Shown here piece by piece: positions 33,626 to 44,743 of a stretch of DNA of 64,000 nt; the first letter of the stretch is position 1, and each line of letters starts with the position of its first letter. Source of the stretch: Asterella californica (taxonomy: Eukaryota > Streptophyta > Marchantiopsida > Marchantiales > Aytoniaceae). Made by a program: the position numbers and the translations under genes. The stretch lies in assembly GCA_036924285.1 (NCBI GenBank), contig JAYKYS010000001.1, positions 9,883,501 to 9,947,500 on the forward strand, in the 5' to 3' direction. Below the pieces are notes generated by a model. It saw nothing but the letters and a program-made list of their open reading frames with translations. It was not told the origin of the DNA and did not search any database.

Positions 33626-33955
33626 AGAACAGATGTCCTTCTTCTTCTACCACTAGATCCGGTAGACTGAATGTCCAAACAACCGATCACAGGTTCGGAA
33701 AGTCTTCTTCTCCTGCTTCCTGTTGTACTCACTGCAGTCTTCCAAGATCGAGTCTTCCAAGAAGTTCTTAGAAGCGGGGAAGCGGCTTCTTCCAGTCCCC
33801 CCTGATGTATCTTATCAGCTTCTGGTTGCGGTTCCTGTCTTCTAGCAAGATAGAGTCCCACAACACATTCAACTACAATCGAAGTTAGTTCGGAATGAAA
33901 CTAACTACTGGCACACAGTCTAGGAAGCTTAGAACAGAAGTTACTAAGATGAAAT
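33626..33955 (-). other. Leader region of R2 downstream of the PBS
   Basis: Non-LTR internal sequence of the R element, cut by R-plus at 33625. It has a weak minus-strand open stretch (33861-33626) with Arg-rich composition and no recognisable domain. Nothing else is supported. Confidence 0.4.
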
Positions 33956-33972
33956 CTCCGGCAGCGGCGCCA
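33956..33972 (-). other. Primer binding site of R2 (tRNA-Asp type)
   Basis: The minus strand reads TGGCGCCGCTGCCGGAG, preceded by TTTT, 18 bases after the LTR terminus. As I recall it, the complement of the plant tRNA-Asp 3' end is TGGCGCCGTTGCCGGGG, which leaves two mismatches. This is a common primer in plant Ty3/gypsy elements. Confidence 0.8.
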
Positions 33973-33990
33973 AAAATGGTGCTCACTATA

Positions 33991-36900
33991 TGTAGTGTCG
34001 CAGGATTACTCCTTTTGCCCATTTAGCATACAAGATATCGTTCCCACAGAGGATTTGCACAAGTAACGCTGCTCTAAGTTCTAAGATCTGTTCAAACACA
34101 CAAACACACGGGTTTTGCCTAGAAATCCCGTCTTCTCACAAAACCACGAGTCTTCCAGTCACGCCAAAAGGTGCTATGGTCCTAAACCAACAACTACTAA
34201 CTAAAAGATCACACAATTATTCACAAAGAAGCTCGGGAAGACAATCTTCCTGCTTTCAGGTCGCTTCTTCCAGTCTTCTCAAAACCGTCTTCCTGAAGCA
34301 ATTCTTGGCTTCTGGGGGTTCAACTCGGCTTCTCACACCTCCAGAAGACTGTCTTGCTTCGCAGAAGTCGACTAGCAACGGCTATTACACCTTACTCACT
34401 CTCACACTCCAACGGGTTAGATTAATCACAGGGTGTATGTCCCTTGTAGCCTTCCCAGGCTTCTGCCTACGGAAATGGTCTTCCTGCAGCACTACAACGA
34501 CATTCACCTTCACGGAAGCTCAATAGAAGTCTCGGAAGCTCACTAGAAGAAGGTAAGAAGATGGGGAAGAAGGGAGAAGATGAGGAAGAAGAGAAAATCT
34601 AAACAAGAGGAAAACAAGATGAAAAGTAGAAATTAAGATTCCGACAGGCTTCTAGTTCGGATCCTGAATAACAAGCCATCCCAGCTTGTAATAGTTTGGG
34701 GAGGAAGACAACAAACGTGAGTACAGTGGCACCGTCTTCTACTCGAGGATGTCGTCTTCTGTTGCGGGAAGAAGGCTTCTTTCTTCTTCTCTTCGCTGCT
34801 CCGAATACTTTGTCTTCTGGGATCCCTTACCCATAAGACCGTCCGTACGTAGATCCTAAGTGCTCTACTGGACGAGCCAAGCTACACTTCCACAACTGCT
34901 GACATTCACCGCCACTCAAGAAGAACATTTCTCATGCACAATTGGGAGCGAATTCAAGAAAACCCATCACCCAAAAGACACGGATTAAGCTTCTGCACTC
35001 AAATCAGCAATCCATTCCCCGAGAAGAAGTCACATTGGCATTGGGAAGCTCACTCCCTCTACTTCCTGCGCCTACTCCTCGACACACCAGTCTAGTCAAC
35101 AGGACTACACGAGGATGCCGTTCTCTGTTCCTAAACTGTGCACTACCTCTATCTACATCTTCGAACCACTGCTGGTACGAGCATGCAGACCCCTCCTGTG
35201 TATTCTCAGACTATTCGTATGTTTCCAACAATGGGTGTAGTGTGCGAAGAACTGTATGTCATGTGTCTCGTCTCTAATGTGTCTAGTCTGTCTGCACCTT
35301 AAAATCGATATGTGTGTGCAGCAGCTAGCTCAATTCTTACGCTACGATCCTACTTATGCCGCTGCCATGAGAAAACAGAGGAGGCGGCCAGCAGGGAGAG
35401 ATGGGCGCTGTCAGAAGGCTGCCACCCCACATGCAAGCGGTTCCCCTTCCTAATTAGCCATCCACCTTGTTGCTCCTACCCTACCTATGCTGCCACATGG
35501 TATCTCCAATTCGGATCCAGTAGATGGTGCTGGAGCTTGGGAAGATGCAGTTGCGGGTGTCGGAAGCGAGGGAAGACCATAGAGTGTCTTCACTCTCTCT
35601 ATCTGCCGATCCAAATATCTGAACATGCTCTCCCTGCATTCCACCAACATCGTCTTGGACTCGCTGTCCCATCCTCTAGCCAAGGTAAGCAACTTCTTAC
35701 CCGCGGTGAAGTTGAACTTCTTCCGAAGCGCTTCCACCGACTGCGCTAGCATCTCATGCGCACGAGCTTCCGCTACTTCCCGCTGCGTCTTCTCAGCTGC
35801 AACTCGCGCTTCTGCGGCTTCTCGCTACGTCTTCCATGTTGTCTTCTCCTCTGCGAGAGCGGTGATCTTCCCTCGCACTCGGAGAACCTCCTGATCGCGT
35901 TGCTGTACACGCGCCTGCAACTTGTGGTTGCTCTTCCGAAGCTGCACCAGCTCCTTGGCAGAAGCGGCTGCTTCCGCCTTGTACTTCGCTGCGAGCTTCT
36001 CCGTGGTGCAGAGACTAGCTTCCAGCGCCTCTGTCTTCTTCTGGTCTTCTTCCTGTCGCAGCAAGGTGCACAGACCGAATCCAGGTTGCAAGGGCTTCTC
36101 CTGTACCTTCGCTCTCTTCTCCAGCAACTCCATAGCGGGCTGGATCTCGGATCGGAAGAAGACACTGAACTCCTCCAGTCGTCTTCCTACGGAAGACAGG
36201 CTCATCTCCACGACTCGGTCGGAGGTCTCTACCTTGTCTTCTAGAGGCAAGGAGGCCTCTTCCACCACTATGGTCTTCATCTTCTGCGCAAGGGAAGAAG
36301 CTACTCTTCTCATCTTCCGGGGTGGAAGATCCCTCCCCATGGCAGAAGCGGTCCTCTTCACTACGCTTTCCCGCATCGGAGTAAGAGTATCCCTCCTTCC
36401 CTTGTCTTCTGGAGTCTTCGGAAGACTCCATGGTGTGGCAGAAGCGGTCTTCTGCTCAACTCGGGTGCTCAAGGACTCCTCCGGTGAGTCAGACTCCGAT
36501 CCCGAATGAATGAGGGAGGTGGTCTTCCTAGGTACACTTTTAGGACCCATCTTCCTCGGAGGCGTGGCGTCTTCCGACCCACTAGACTCGTCTTCCCGCA
36601 CCAGGAGCGTCTTCCGATGAGAGCCGGGTCTCAGCTGCGGCATCAGAGTGGGAGGGGGAGTTGCGGCTGCTGCTCGGTCATCTTCTTCCGAGGTCTCCTC
36701 CTTCGTCTCATGTTGCCCCGTTGGTCCATACTTCGCCAACTGATCTCCCTTGAGATCTCTCATGACTACGTACAAGTAACAGAGGAAAGGTGTCAAGTGT
36801 CCTCCTGCCGGGGTACCTAAGTACGCTAGCTTCGTCTGTACATAAATGTGGAAGAATGAGCCCTAGTTGACGAGCAATCCTTCATCCCATACTGCTTCCA

Positions 36901-39355
36901 AGAACTCCACATCCTGATCTCCCAGATACCTTCTGCGCTTTCTCCTTGGGTTAGAGATGCAGAAACAGCTTCGCCAGAAGTTGCTTCTTTGGCTCCCGGT
37001 AAGATTCGATCTTCCACCCATTCCTTCCCTGCCTGTCCTCCACGAAGAGGCAGGTTGTGCTTCCAGGCACATGCCACTCACTCACGATCATGGGTAAGAT
37101 CTTCTTCTCGAGCCAATAACCTCGGTCCTCGGATTCTTGTCTGTGGAAGGCCTTGCGCCACCAATCTTCGGTCTAGGAAGATGGTCTTCCTCGAGCTACT
37201 CCTGTCTTCGCAGGTACACGGTTGCGGGGTGGTAACGCTGCCCACACTTCCTCCAGAAGTCCCTGGTCTGCAAGGTTCCAATCCCATAAGAAGAAATGGA
37301 GACACAACTCCTTGAGGAAGGGTGTGACCTCGACCAACTCTGCTGCCGATAACACCAACCCTCGAGGATGCATCGACATTCTGGAAGATCTGTTGCACTA
37401 AGCCACATGCACTTACTGTGAGTTGAAGGCTCAGTTCTTCCCAAGTGCCCACAGTCTAGCTTCTACTTCTCAGAAGACGAAACTAGTCTTCCAGAAGACA
37501 GCTACTCCGTCTTCCGGGATTCTAACAGTACTTCTTAGATAGCCCTCGTCTTCCGAGCTATAACTAAACAATCTTATCTAAGCAAGGCCTCACATGGATT
37601 ACCAAGAAGACAACCCACCTTGCATTACATCCTATTTCCTATCAGAAGATACAAGATTCACGAAACGTAGAGTGCATAACAGGTTCAGAAGATGGTTGCG
37701 GGCTCCTGCGGTGACAGTGGCCTCTGGGAAGACACCCAGGACAGTTTCTGATTCAATATCTTTCTCGGAAGACCTCCCGAAGTCAGGCTTCCCTTCCTCG
37801 GTCTCACCTGTCTTCTTCTTCCTACGCGCAATCTATCCTCACAACAGACTCAAGACAATTGCACTCTGTTCTTCTGACTTCTCACCTCTCATACACACTC
37901 AGAAGAAGCTTGCTGCTCGGTGCGAAGACATGACCCTCGACCATTCTCTCCAGATTCTGCCAGCAAGACTTCTCACGACTGTCTCCTAAGTTTGGGAAGA
38001 AGAAGGAATGGGCTGCTATGGGTCAGACAGAAGAGACCCGAAATGGATCCTCACGTCTTCTCGTGCATTGTGCCAGCTCTTCCAGTCTTCTAGTCTCTCT
38101 AGGAAGATGTGGATTTGAGAAGCTTGGAAGACCGAGAGGCACAGGCCTAGTTCCCGACTTCCAACTTCTCGAAATAACAAAAGAACTCACCACGCCACTC
38201 AGGATTCGTACCAAGCCTCTCTTAACACAAAAGCAAAGCAAATCCACTCTTGATACGAATTGTGTATAGTCGACTTCCGAAGACAGTCAAGCTACTGAAG
38301 CGTCTTCCGAAGATGTTCTAATCTTCCAAAGCGTCTTCTGTTCAAGGTTTCGGGAGTAGAGGGGTAGTAGGGTAAGGAAATTGATAGCTGGGATCGTCAA
38401 TTTGAGGTGATGGGCAGGGAAGCTCGAATTGAACTCGGGAAGAATCAAGAAGATGTTTGACAGAAATTGGGCAGCGCTTCCGTGCCCAATGTCTCAATAG
38501 GAAAGTAGGGATGGGGGATCCGATCGATCAGGCTGCCTGCAAACCATTAGGGAAGCGCGGGAGATACCGAACAAAGGTGAGAAGCAGTGGGGAAGGGAAG
38601 AGAACATGGGAAGAACCTCTACTGTCTTCTGTCGACTTCTCGAGCTGTCTTCGATCCTCTACGCGCTTCTGGCTCTGGTTCCAGCTCCAACGCGACTTCA
38701 CAAGGCTGCTTCCGCGGTCAGTTCCTGGCTACGCCTCAATTCCGCCTTCGATTCCACTCAGCCACCCTCCAATGTCAGCTTCGGGGAGCTCACAGAAAAC
38801 CGTCTTCAGCTCGACACTCTTCTGCGCTCAGCAATTCGACTTCACTTTTCTTCTAGCTTCAAATCGATCCTAACCTCACTCGATTTCACTCGCTGATTTC
38901 CTCACTCAAATCAACTCGCTACTTGAATTGATCTTCTCGACCTCCAATCTCTTGATGCGAAAAGCAGGTAGATTTTTGTGCTAATGCGCTTCCTGCGCAT
39001 CTTCCCTGCAGTTTAGGGGTTTCGTCTCTCCTGACCTACCTAATCGATTCGGTGCTACCTGGTAGGTGCAACTACTCCTTACGTGGTTAAGCTTCCATGG
39101 TTGCCGTCTTCCGGAAGATGCGTGTCATCCGCCGTCTTCTGTCTTTCGTCTTCCGAAGACACCACCGAGAAGATGCTCTTCCGAAGATGGTCGTCTTTCG
39201 AAGAAGTCAACTTATTATTACAAACAGCTAGTAAGATCGTCTTCCTGCTAAGGAAGACGTAATCTTAAGTAACAACGCTTCCTCAGTTATACAAACAAGT
39301 TATTATTCTTAAAAATTTCAAAAATTCGTGAATCTTGTAATTTGTGGGCACCACA
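33991..39355 (-). repeat. Complete 5.4-kb coding LTR of R2
   Basis: 5365 bp with TG...CA ends. Relative to R-a it lacks about 520 bp at 35502, where the 3' flank is joined into the coiled-coil gene. 33991-35501 is 3' flank; 37380-39355 is the upstream non-coding part. Both are saturated with GTCTTC/GAAGAC. The terminal 60 bases carry GTGGGAACGAT (minus strand), also present in R-plus, R3 and S. Confidence 0.7.
35502..37379 (-). pseudogene. LTR-borne coiled-coil protein of R2 (C-terminus deleted)
   Basis: The ATG at 37379 matches R-a. N-terminal domain, acidic linker (EETSEEDDRAAAATPPP), a basic PRKMRRVASS patch and the coiled coil are present. 36796-35825 is open for 323 codons and reads through the positions that are stops in R-a. 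Breaks are an in-frame stop near 36950, TAG at about 35825 (CAG in R-a), and a deletion at 35502 that fuses the frame to LTR sequence and removes the Ala/Glu tail. Together with R-a it shows the ancestral gene was one ORF of roughly 770 codons. Confidence 0.7.
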
Positions 39356-40184
39356 GAGTCTACAGGATGCTGAACGTTCCTGTGAAGTTGGGACTCCTGA
39401 TTGTACACAAAACTCCTGATCTCGTTCTCTGAAGTTGCTGCTCTAGATTGAGAGCTTTTCAGACCCCCTCTGCTTCAGCGGTCGCCCTGAATTACTCACT
39501 CACTCAGATGACTTGAAACTTTTTAGACAGTCGTAGCCCCGCTGACAGTGAACGCAACCACGAAGGTTTGAAGCGATTTCCTCAATTCTGCTGCAATTGA
39601 CACTAAAAACCCCAAATCCAACAAAAGTGACGCGGTTTTGGTACAATCCAAACTTCAATTGGGCATAACTCCTTGTTTATTGATCCAAATCGATCAAGAA
39701 TTTCACTGACAGTGCTTGGCTCGACAAGCTCTATCTCCCTGTGCTCTCAGATTTTGCAGTACCCTCACCAAATGCTCGAACTCTGCTTTAGATCTCTGCT
39801 TCTAAATTTAGAGTTAAACTAAAGACAAAAACAGACCAATGGGAGTTCATAGCTCCACTTGGTTGTCCTTTAGTACTCTAATCCACGTGGTAACTTAACT
39901 TCACTCATAGGCTACCATGTTAGCTCCCCTAAAATGTCAACGTAAATCTTAAACTATCTAAAATTACACGCAACCCTAAAAGATAACTTAAACCAGCTAG
40001 AAAGCGTGCATGGGCGACAAGTAAGTACAACCCATGAGCTTAAACCCCTATCAGAATGGAAACTCTAAGTTATGTACATTGAACATCATAGACAAGTAAG
40101 AAGTCATTTGCACAAGCGCACAAATGCTTGAACAAGATAACCAGCATACTATCAGCCTACTAGGACTTAAAACGAATAACACAA
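39356..40184 (-). repeat. A2 3' LTR, inner part
   Basis: Matches the solo LTR 28749-29460 and, inverted, A1 6312-7030. It stops at R2. No gene seen. Confidence 0.85.
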
Positions 40185-40538
40185 TGTAGAGCCCACTTTT
40201 TCAATTTTTGATAGAAGAAGCTAGAAATGTAGAAGTTTGTAGAAGAAATAATGAAGATAGAAGAAGAATAGCTTAGTTTTAGTAAAGAAGAGTCTTCGAA
40301 AGAAGAGAATAACCTTCAACGAAGATCTTCGGAAGAAGACCTTTCCAGGAAAGACCAGAGAATGTATATCGTCAGTACACTCTCTTCACGAATAGTCTGA
40401 GCGAAGACGAACTACCTACCCAGAAAGGGACAGGAACGATAAGCGGCGTGGGCGAAGACAACAGTGCGCATACCCTTGTCAGGTCAGAGGACAAGCAATC
40501 AGAGGCGACTTCGGCACGTGTGAGAGTTTGAACCGACC

Positions 40539-40544
40539 TATATA
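40539..40544 (+). promoter_or_regulatory. TATA-like box upstream of the S gene
   Basis: CTATATAC, about 175 bases before the ATG at 40718. It could drive the ORF from within the LTR. Confidence 0.4.
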
Positions 40545-40717
40545 CTAGGAAAATTAGCTCATTTCTCACATTCACTCTTAGCGCTCAGCCTACCCTCCAA
40601 TTGCGGACGGCCAATTTGAGCGAAGACAATCAGTTTGGGCGAAGGCCAACTTGAGCGAAGACTAGCAGTTTTAGACGAAGTTCATCTCAGCCAGCTAGCA
40701 ATCTTTGTCTGACCACG

Positions 40718-42000
40718 ATGTCTATCGCGACGAAGTTACCGCGGATTAGAGCCTTTGAGTTAGATCAAGAGGAGTTAGTGCATCTTCGGCCGAAGCTGAA
40801 GGAGATAGGTCTTAGCTTCCTAACCTTGGGAGGCTGGACGAAGGTGTCTGGCAAATTCATTAGCCAGATTCGGATGTGTGAAGACCACGCAGGCGCAGAA
40901 CTATATGCGCGACCTGGCAACTAGACTGTCGAGAACTGGGAGAAGGTTCTGCTGGATGAAGCTGGGACGAATGGCGACATGCTCTTCGACAATGCGTCGA
41001 TGAAGCACTTGGTCAAGGAGGACCAGAACTACGAGGAGCTCTTCGAGCGTCCGATGCACCCAACAAATGGGTACAAGTTGTCTGAGTACAGAGATCTCGT
41101 GAAGAGGAAGATTGCGGAGGCCATCATGCTGATTTTGAGCCCCCGAAGAACAACTTACCTGTCGACTTGGAAGGTATGCTTCTTCGAACAGCTCTTCGCC
41201 GGAAGACGAGCTTACTGGGCGAAGATATTCCACGACGAAGTCCAGCACCTGTTTAAGAAGCACGACTATGTGTTTATGGGAGGCTTCGTCAGTATTTTCT
41301 ACTTTGGTATGGGGTGGCTGAAGGAGAATGAAGCTAAGCAGTTAGGCTTCGGCGAAGATGAAGAACAAGATTTTTCATCACCCGTTCGTGAAGTCGAAGA
41401 GGGACAAGCCGAAGAGGTTCAGCAACTGGGATCTTCACCGAAGGCAACAGCCGAAGATACTCAAGAGGCGCGGAGGAGAAGAACAATCTTCGCGAAGAGG
41501 CCCGGAACGCAACGAAGATGAGGTTGGAGTCGAAGAAGGAGTTAGAAGATCTTCGGCGCCAATGCGAAGAATCCAAGACTGCTTTGATCAGTAAAGATGA
41601 AGAGTTGAAGGTGTCGACGAAGAGCTTCGCCGACCGCATAAAGGAGTTATCTGACCAGGTAGCTGAGTTGCAGCGAAGTCAAGGTGAGTTCCAGACTACG
41701 GTTGCAGAACTTACAAAGGAGAACGAAGACTTGAAGACGAAGGTGGCAGACTCCGAAGACCTTCGGAAGAAGTTGATGCCGGTTCTATCCGCGTACGTGA
41801 CTTCGGGGCTAGATGTGGACGAGCTTGGTCTTCTTCAGGCGTTAAAGGCGGAGGTAGTACAAGCGGAGACCAACCCCGACGGTGTGAAAGCGCGCCTTTC
41901 TCGACTTAGACAGAAAGTAGATAGGGAGATAGGCGAGATGCGAGCGAACGTGGAAGTTCAGTTAGAAGAGTTTAGAGCGCAGTTAGGCTTAGGAATTTAG
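40718..42000 (+). pseudogene. LTR-borne coiled-coil protein of S (one stop, one frameshift)
   Basis: The ATG is at 40718. The N-terminal domain has LKEIGLSFLTLGGW, matching LKELGLDFFLWDW of R. A region with FHDEVQHLFKKHDYVFMGG and FGMGWLKENEAKQLG matches the R stretch before its acidic linker. Then come a Glu/Gln linker and a coiled coil (about 41518-41760, and again to the end), closing at TAG 41998-42000. Breaks: TAG at 40922-40924 in an otherwise continuous frame to 41521, and a 1-base shift near 41470 that moves the coiled coil to another frame. The product would be about 427 residues, against about 770 in R. Family unknown; a Gag-like role is possible. Confidence 0.7.
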
Positions 42001-42932
42001 TTACTGTGAAGATGAAGATGATCGTAGGGTAGCGAAGGTCTTCCGCCTTCTTAGGAAGTTAGACAGTTAGCGCAGTTAGAAAAAAACAGTTAGGTTAGGA
42101 CGAAGTAGTATATAAGCAGCGCGATCCACTGCCCTTGTGCCTTTTCCATGTTTTCAGTTCTTTATTAATTTATTTCTATTTCCCAAAAGTGCGGAGCGAT
42201 GTTGTGAATGTTTTGGACGAAGATATTTTCCTCCGAATATTCGGAGTTTACTGTCGCATGTGTAATTTTCTGATTGACGAAGATCTTCGCCCTTAGACTT
42301 GAAAGAAGAGACTTCGGTGTAGGAACTTTGAAGAGCCTTCGGCCGAAGTTGAACTGTAATCTTCGTGAAGAGTTTCTAAATGAAGATCTGAGAACAAATC
42401 AGTTACTGTGAAGTGGAAGAGCATAAGTTAAATTGTAAGGAGAGTTTGGATGATGGTGGCTTCATCTTAAGTTTGGCTTCTTCAAATAAGTGGGATTCTT
42501 AAGTATGAGGATTTAGTTGGAAGAACATTCCTTAGGAAGAGTAGGGACTTATTCTTTGAACCTTGATGTGAAATCAGTATTCTTCTGTCCTTTCAGAAGA
42601 AGACTAGTAACATTTCAGTAGTATTTTACCTTATTCATACATTCACATTTGTCTTCTCAATCTTTTGTATGTTTGTCGGAAGGGTCCCTGATCAAAGAAC
42701 TATTTCATTGTTGTTTGTATTCGATTTATCAAGTTTGTGCTTGGGTTTGGTTTCTTATCAGACTTAAACTCTCATCCGGATATTATTCCATTCCGTGAGA
42801 ATAACAGAAAACTACCTGAATTATCATTGTGACGTTGTAGTACTGTGTTTTGTGTAATTGTTAACTGTATCTTCGTGGGAACGATCCTTTATTTACTATT
42901 TCCGATACTTTATGTTTCTCTGGGTTGTTACA
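42001..42932 (+). other. S region downstream of its gene
   Basis: Non-coding, with many CGAAGA/TCTTCG motifs, a strong TATA box at 42109-42116 and the conserved LTR end. Nothing else recognised. Confidence 0.5.
42109..42116 (+). promoter_or_regulatory. TATA box downstream of the S gene
   Basis: TATATAAG followed by GC-rich sequence, typical of a U3/R border. If it is the element promoter, the gene lies in U3. Confidence 0.55.
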
Positions 42933-42937
42933 CACAA

Positions 42938-43150
42938 CAGTGTTAATATATGCATGAAGGACTAGGAGTAACATTAAGCTAACTTTTACCGCTACTAACT
43001 CCCAAGTGTCGGAGTAGAAGCGTAACCCGTAGCCGCCAATGTCCACAGCCTCTAGAATCGACTTCTCTGACGTTTTAACTTCACTTAAAGAGACTAACTC
43101 CTAGCAGAGAGGTGAATCATTTACTATGTGAAATGATTCACATCACGACA
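42938..43150 (-). repeat. A2 3' LTR, outer part
   Basis: LTR start TGTCGTGATG at 43150 on the minus strand, next to a polypurine tract (43151-43165). It keeps the 11-bp dyad of A1, and continues at 40184 after S and its target site. Confidence 0.9.
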
Positions 43151-43195
43151 TCCACCCCCTCCAAACTTGCACATCCTCCGGCATGTGTCAACTCT

Positions 43196-44743
43196 TCATT
43201 CTTCTATCTGTTCCTCATCATCATCACTCTCCTCCGCCTCAGTCTCTTGAAACACTGAGACGTCTCCGTCTCTTGTTGTTCTCTGCTCTGATTTCAGAAA
43301 ATTGAACAACTCTACTGATCCTCCACGCCTTTTGAATAGTTTCACACGTTTGTCAGCCACAGACAGTTTCAAAGGAGTACCATCCAACTCACGTAAACTA
43401 TAAGTGGTATTTCATAAACATCTAGCACAACATAAGGTCCGAACCATCTTGGAGAGAACTTACGAATCGTAGAATGTTGATTCTCTAACGTGCTATCATA
43501 CACCAGAACCCAATCATCAACACGCATCGGCTTTGGTCGTAGTCGGTGAGTCTTGTCAAAACGTTCCTTGTTTGTGACTCAAGCCACCTTCAGCCTTTCC
43601 TGTGCTTCAGCAAGATCCTCCTCCCTCCGCTCTAACTGTCTGGTACGTAGAGCAATAAGTGAAGCACGATCTAAATCATCTTCCCATGGTAACGTAGCCC
43701 ACGTAGGAAAGTCCTCCTCAGCAAGCATGATCGGTTTCTGTCCCAACATAAGCTCAACTGGCATATAGCCAGTCGTGGTACAGTGTGTAGTTCTATCAGC
43801 CCATAAAGCAAATGGAAGTAGTCTCGGTCATTCTCTAAGCCTACCATCACATGCTTTCACTAAAGAGTGAACAATAGAAGGGTGTCCTCGTTCACTCTTA
43901 CCAATGTCCTCTGGATTCATGGCAGTAGTAAGCTGAAGCTTTACTCCATAACGAGCAAAGAACTCCTTCACTTCTACGCCTCTCAACTCACCTCTATCTG
44001 CACGTAATCTCTCAACAGATCCATCACGACAGATGATATCTTCAAGCACGAACTTGCATATGTTCTCTGTAGTCTTTGTCCGTAGTGCCCGTCCCTCCAC
44101 ATAGTTGGAAAGATCCTCTCGAGCCAACACCAAATATCGCATCCCCATAACCCCGGTGGCATCATCACAAGATCAAGAACCCACTGAAAATGGATACTAT
44201 GTGGGTAGGTAGGTACAAGCCCATCTCTGTAACAGACCTTAGAGTAGAACTGGCAGTGCAGACACGATCCAACAAAGTCCACCACATCTTGATACAAACC
44301 CTTCCACCAATAACGCTCTTTCATCTTCGTGTAAGTAGCCCAGACTCCACGATGTCCAGCCCACAAGGTGTCATGAAACTCCTTAAGCAGATTCAGCTTC
44401 GTCGGTTGATCATCCACCACTCTAGCAAGCATTCCGTCTCTTCTCTTCGGACGTTTCTACAGATAACCTTCACGTAGAAGGTAACTGTAAGCTTTCCGTC
44501 TGATCTCCTTGAACTTTGTATCGCTCCATCCTTCTCTTCTGCATAATGAACTCAGATAAAATCCAATATCGCGGAACTTTTCTGAGTAGAACTTCTCACT
44601 GAACGGCAGTGGTTCCAAGTCTGAAGTCTGCTGATCAACTTGGCACCAAACGTCTCTCTTCTCTTCATTCTCCACCTCTGCAAACATCTCATCCTCATCT
44701 GTATAATGAGCCCTAGACAACATATCTGCAACTGGATTGTCCT
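43196..44743 (-). pseudogene. pol: A2 pol fragment: RNase H end, integrase, C-terminus (broken)
   Basis: Colinear with A1 pol from about 4610 to 6153. It begins at the R3 edge (44743) in the conserved VADMLSRAHYTDEDEMF segment, then carries the integrase zinc module (CLHCQFYSK), a damaged core (LDLVMMP, RADRGEL) with a 1-base loss in the GLWGMRY segment, and the acidic C-terminus. Breaks include a stop near 44457, frameshifts near 44150 and 43400, and stops near 43825 and 43578. It is an old, decayed copy. Confidence 0.88.

Larger units (their letters stand above)
33626..39355 (-). mobile_element. R2: 5' LTR and leader of an R-family element
   Basis: Read on the minus strand: LTR start TGTGGTGCCCAC at 39355, coding LTR to ACACTACA at 33991, then a short gap, a PBS, and about 330 bp of leader up to 33626, where R-plus abuts head to head. 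The right end is inserted in the A2 LTR. The PBS next to 33991 fixes that point as the end of a 5' LTR. Confidence 0.7.
40185..42932 (+). mobile_element. S: 2748-bp solo LTR-like unit with a protein gene
   Basis: TGTAGAGCCCAC...GTTGTTACA, flanked by CACAA on both sides (40180-40184, 42933-42937), inside the A2 LTR. I see no long direct or inverted terminal repeat within it, as expected of a solo LTR. Its start matches R LTRs (TGTRGTGCCCAC-like). Its end shares GTGGGAACGAT starting 57 bases before the terminus (56 in R-plus). It encodes a protein of the R coiled-coil type. Confidence 0.75.
39356..44743 (-). mobile_element. A2: family A element remnant (3' LTR and pol end), the oldest host layer
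   Basis: Minus strand: pol fragment (44743 to 43196), polypurine tract, LTR start at 43150, and LTR running to 42938, then continuing from 40184 to 39356 after the S insertion. R2 cuts the LTR at 39355 and R3 cuts pol at 44744. The rest of A2 would lie beyond the window if R3 and E are complete. Confidence 0.88.

Noticed and set aside
40185..42932. S as a DNA transposon with short inverted ends (TGTAGAG / TGTAACA)
   Set aside because: Ends are the TG...CA type, the target site is 5 bp, no transposase is present, and both ends match R LTR termini.
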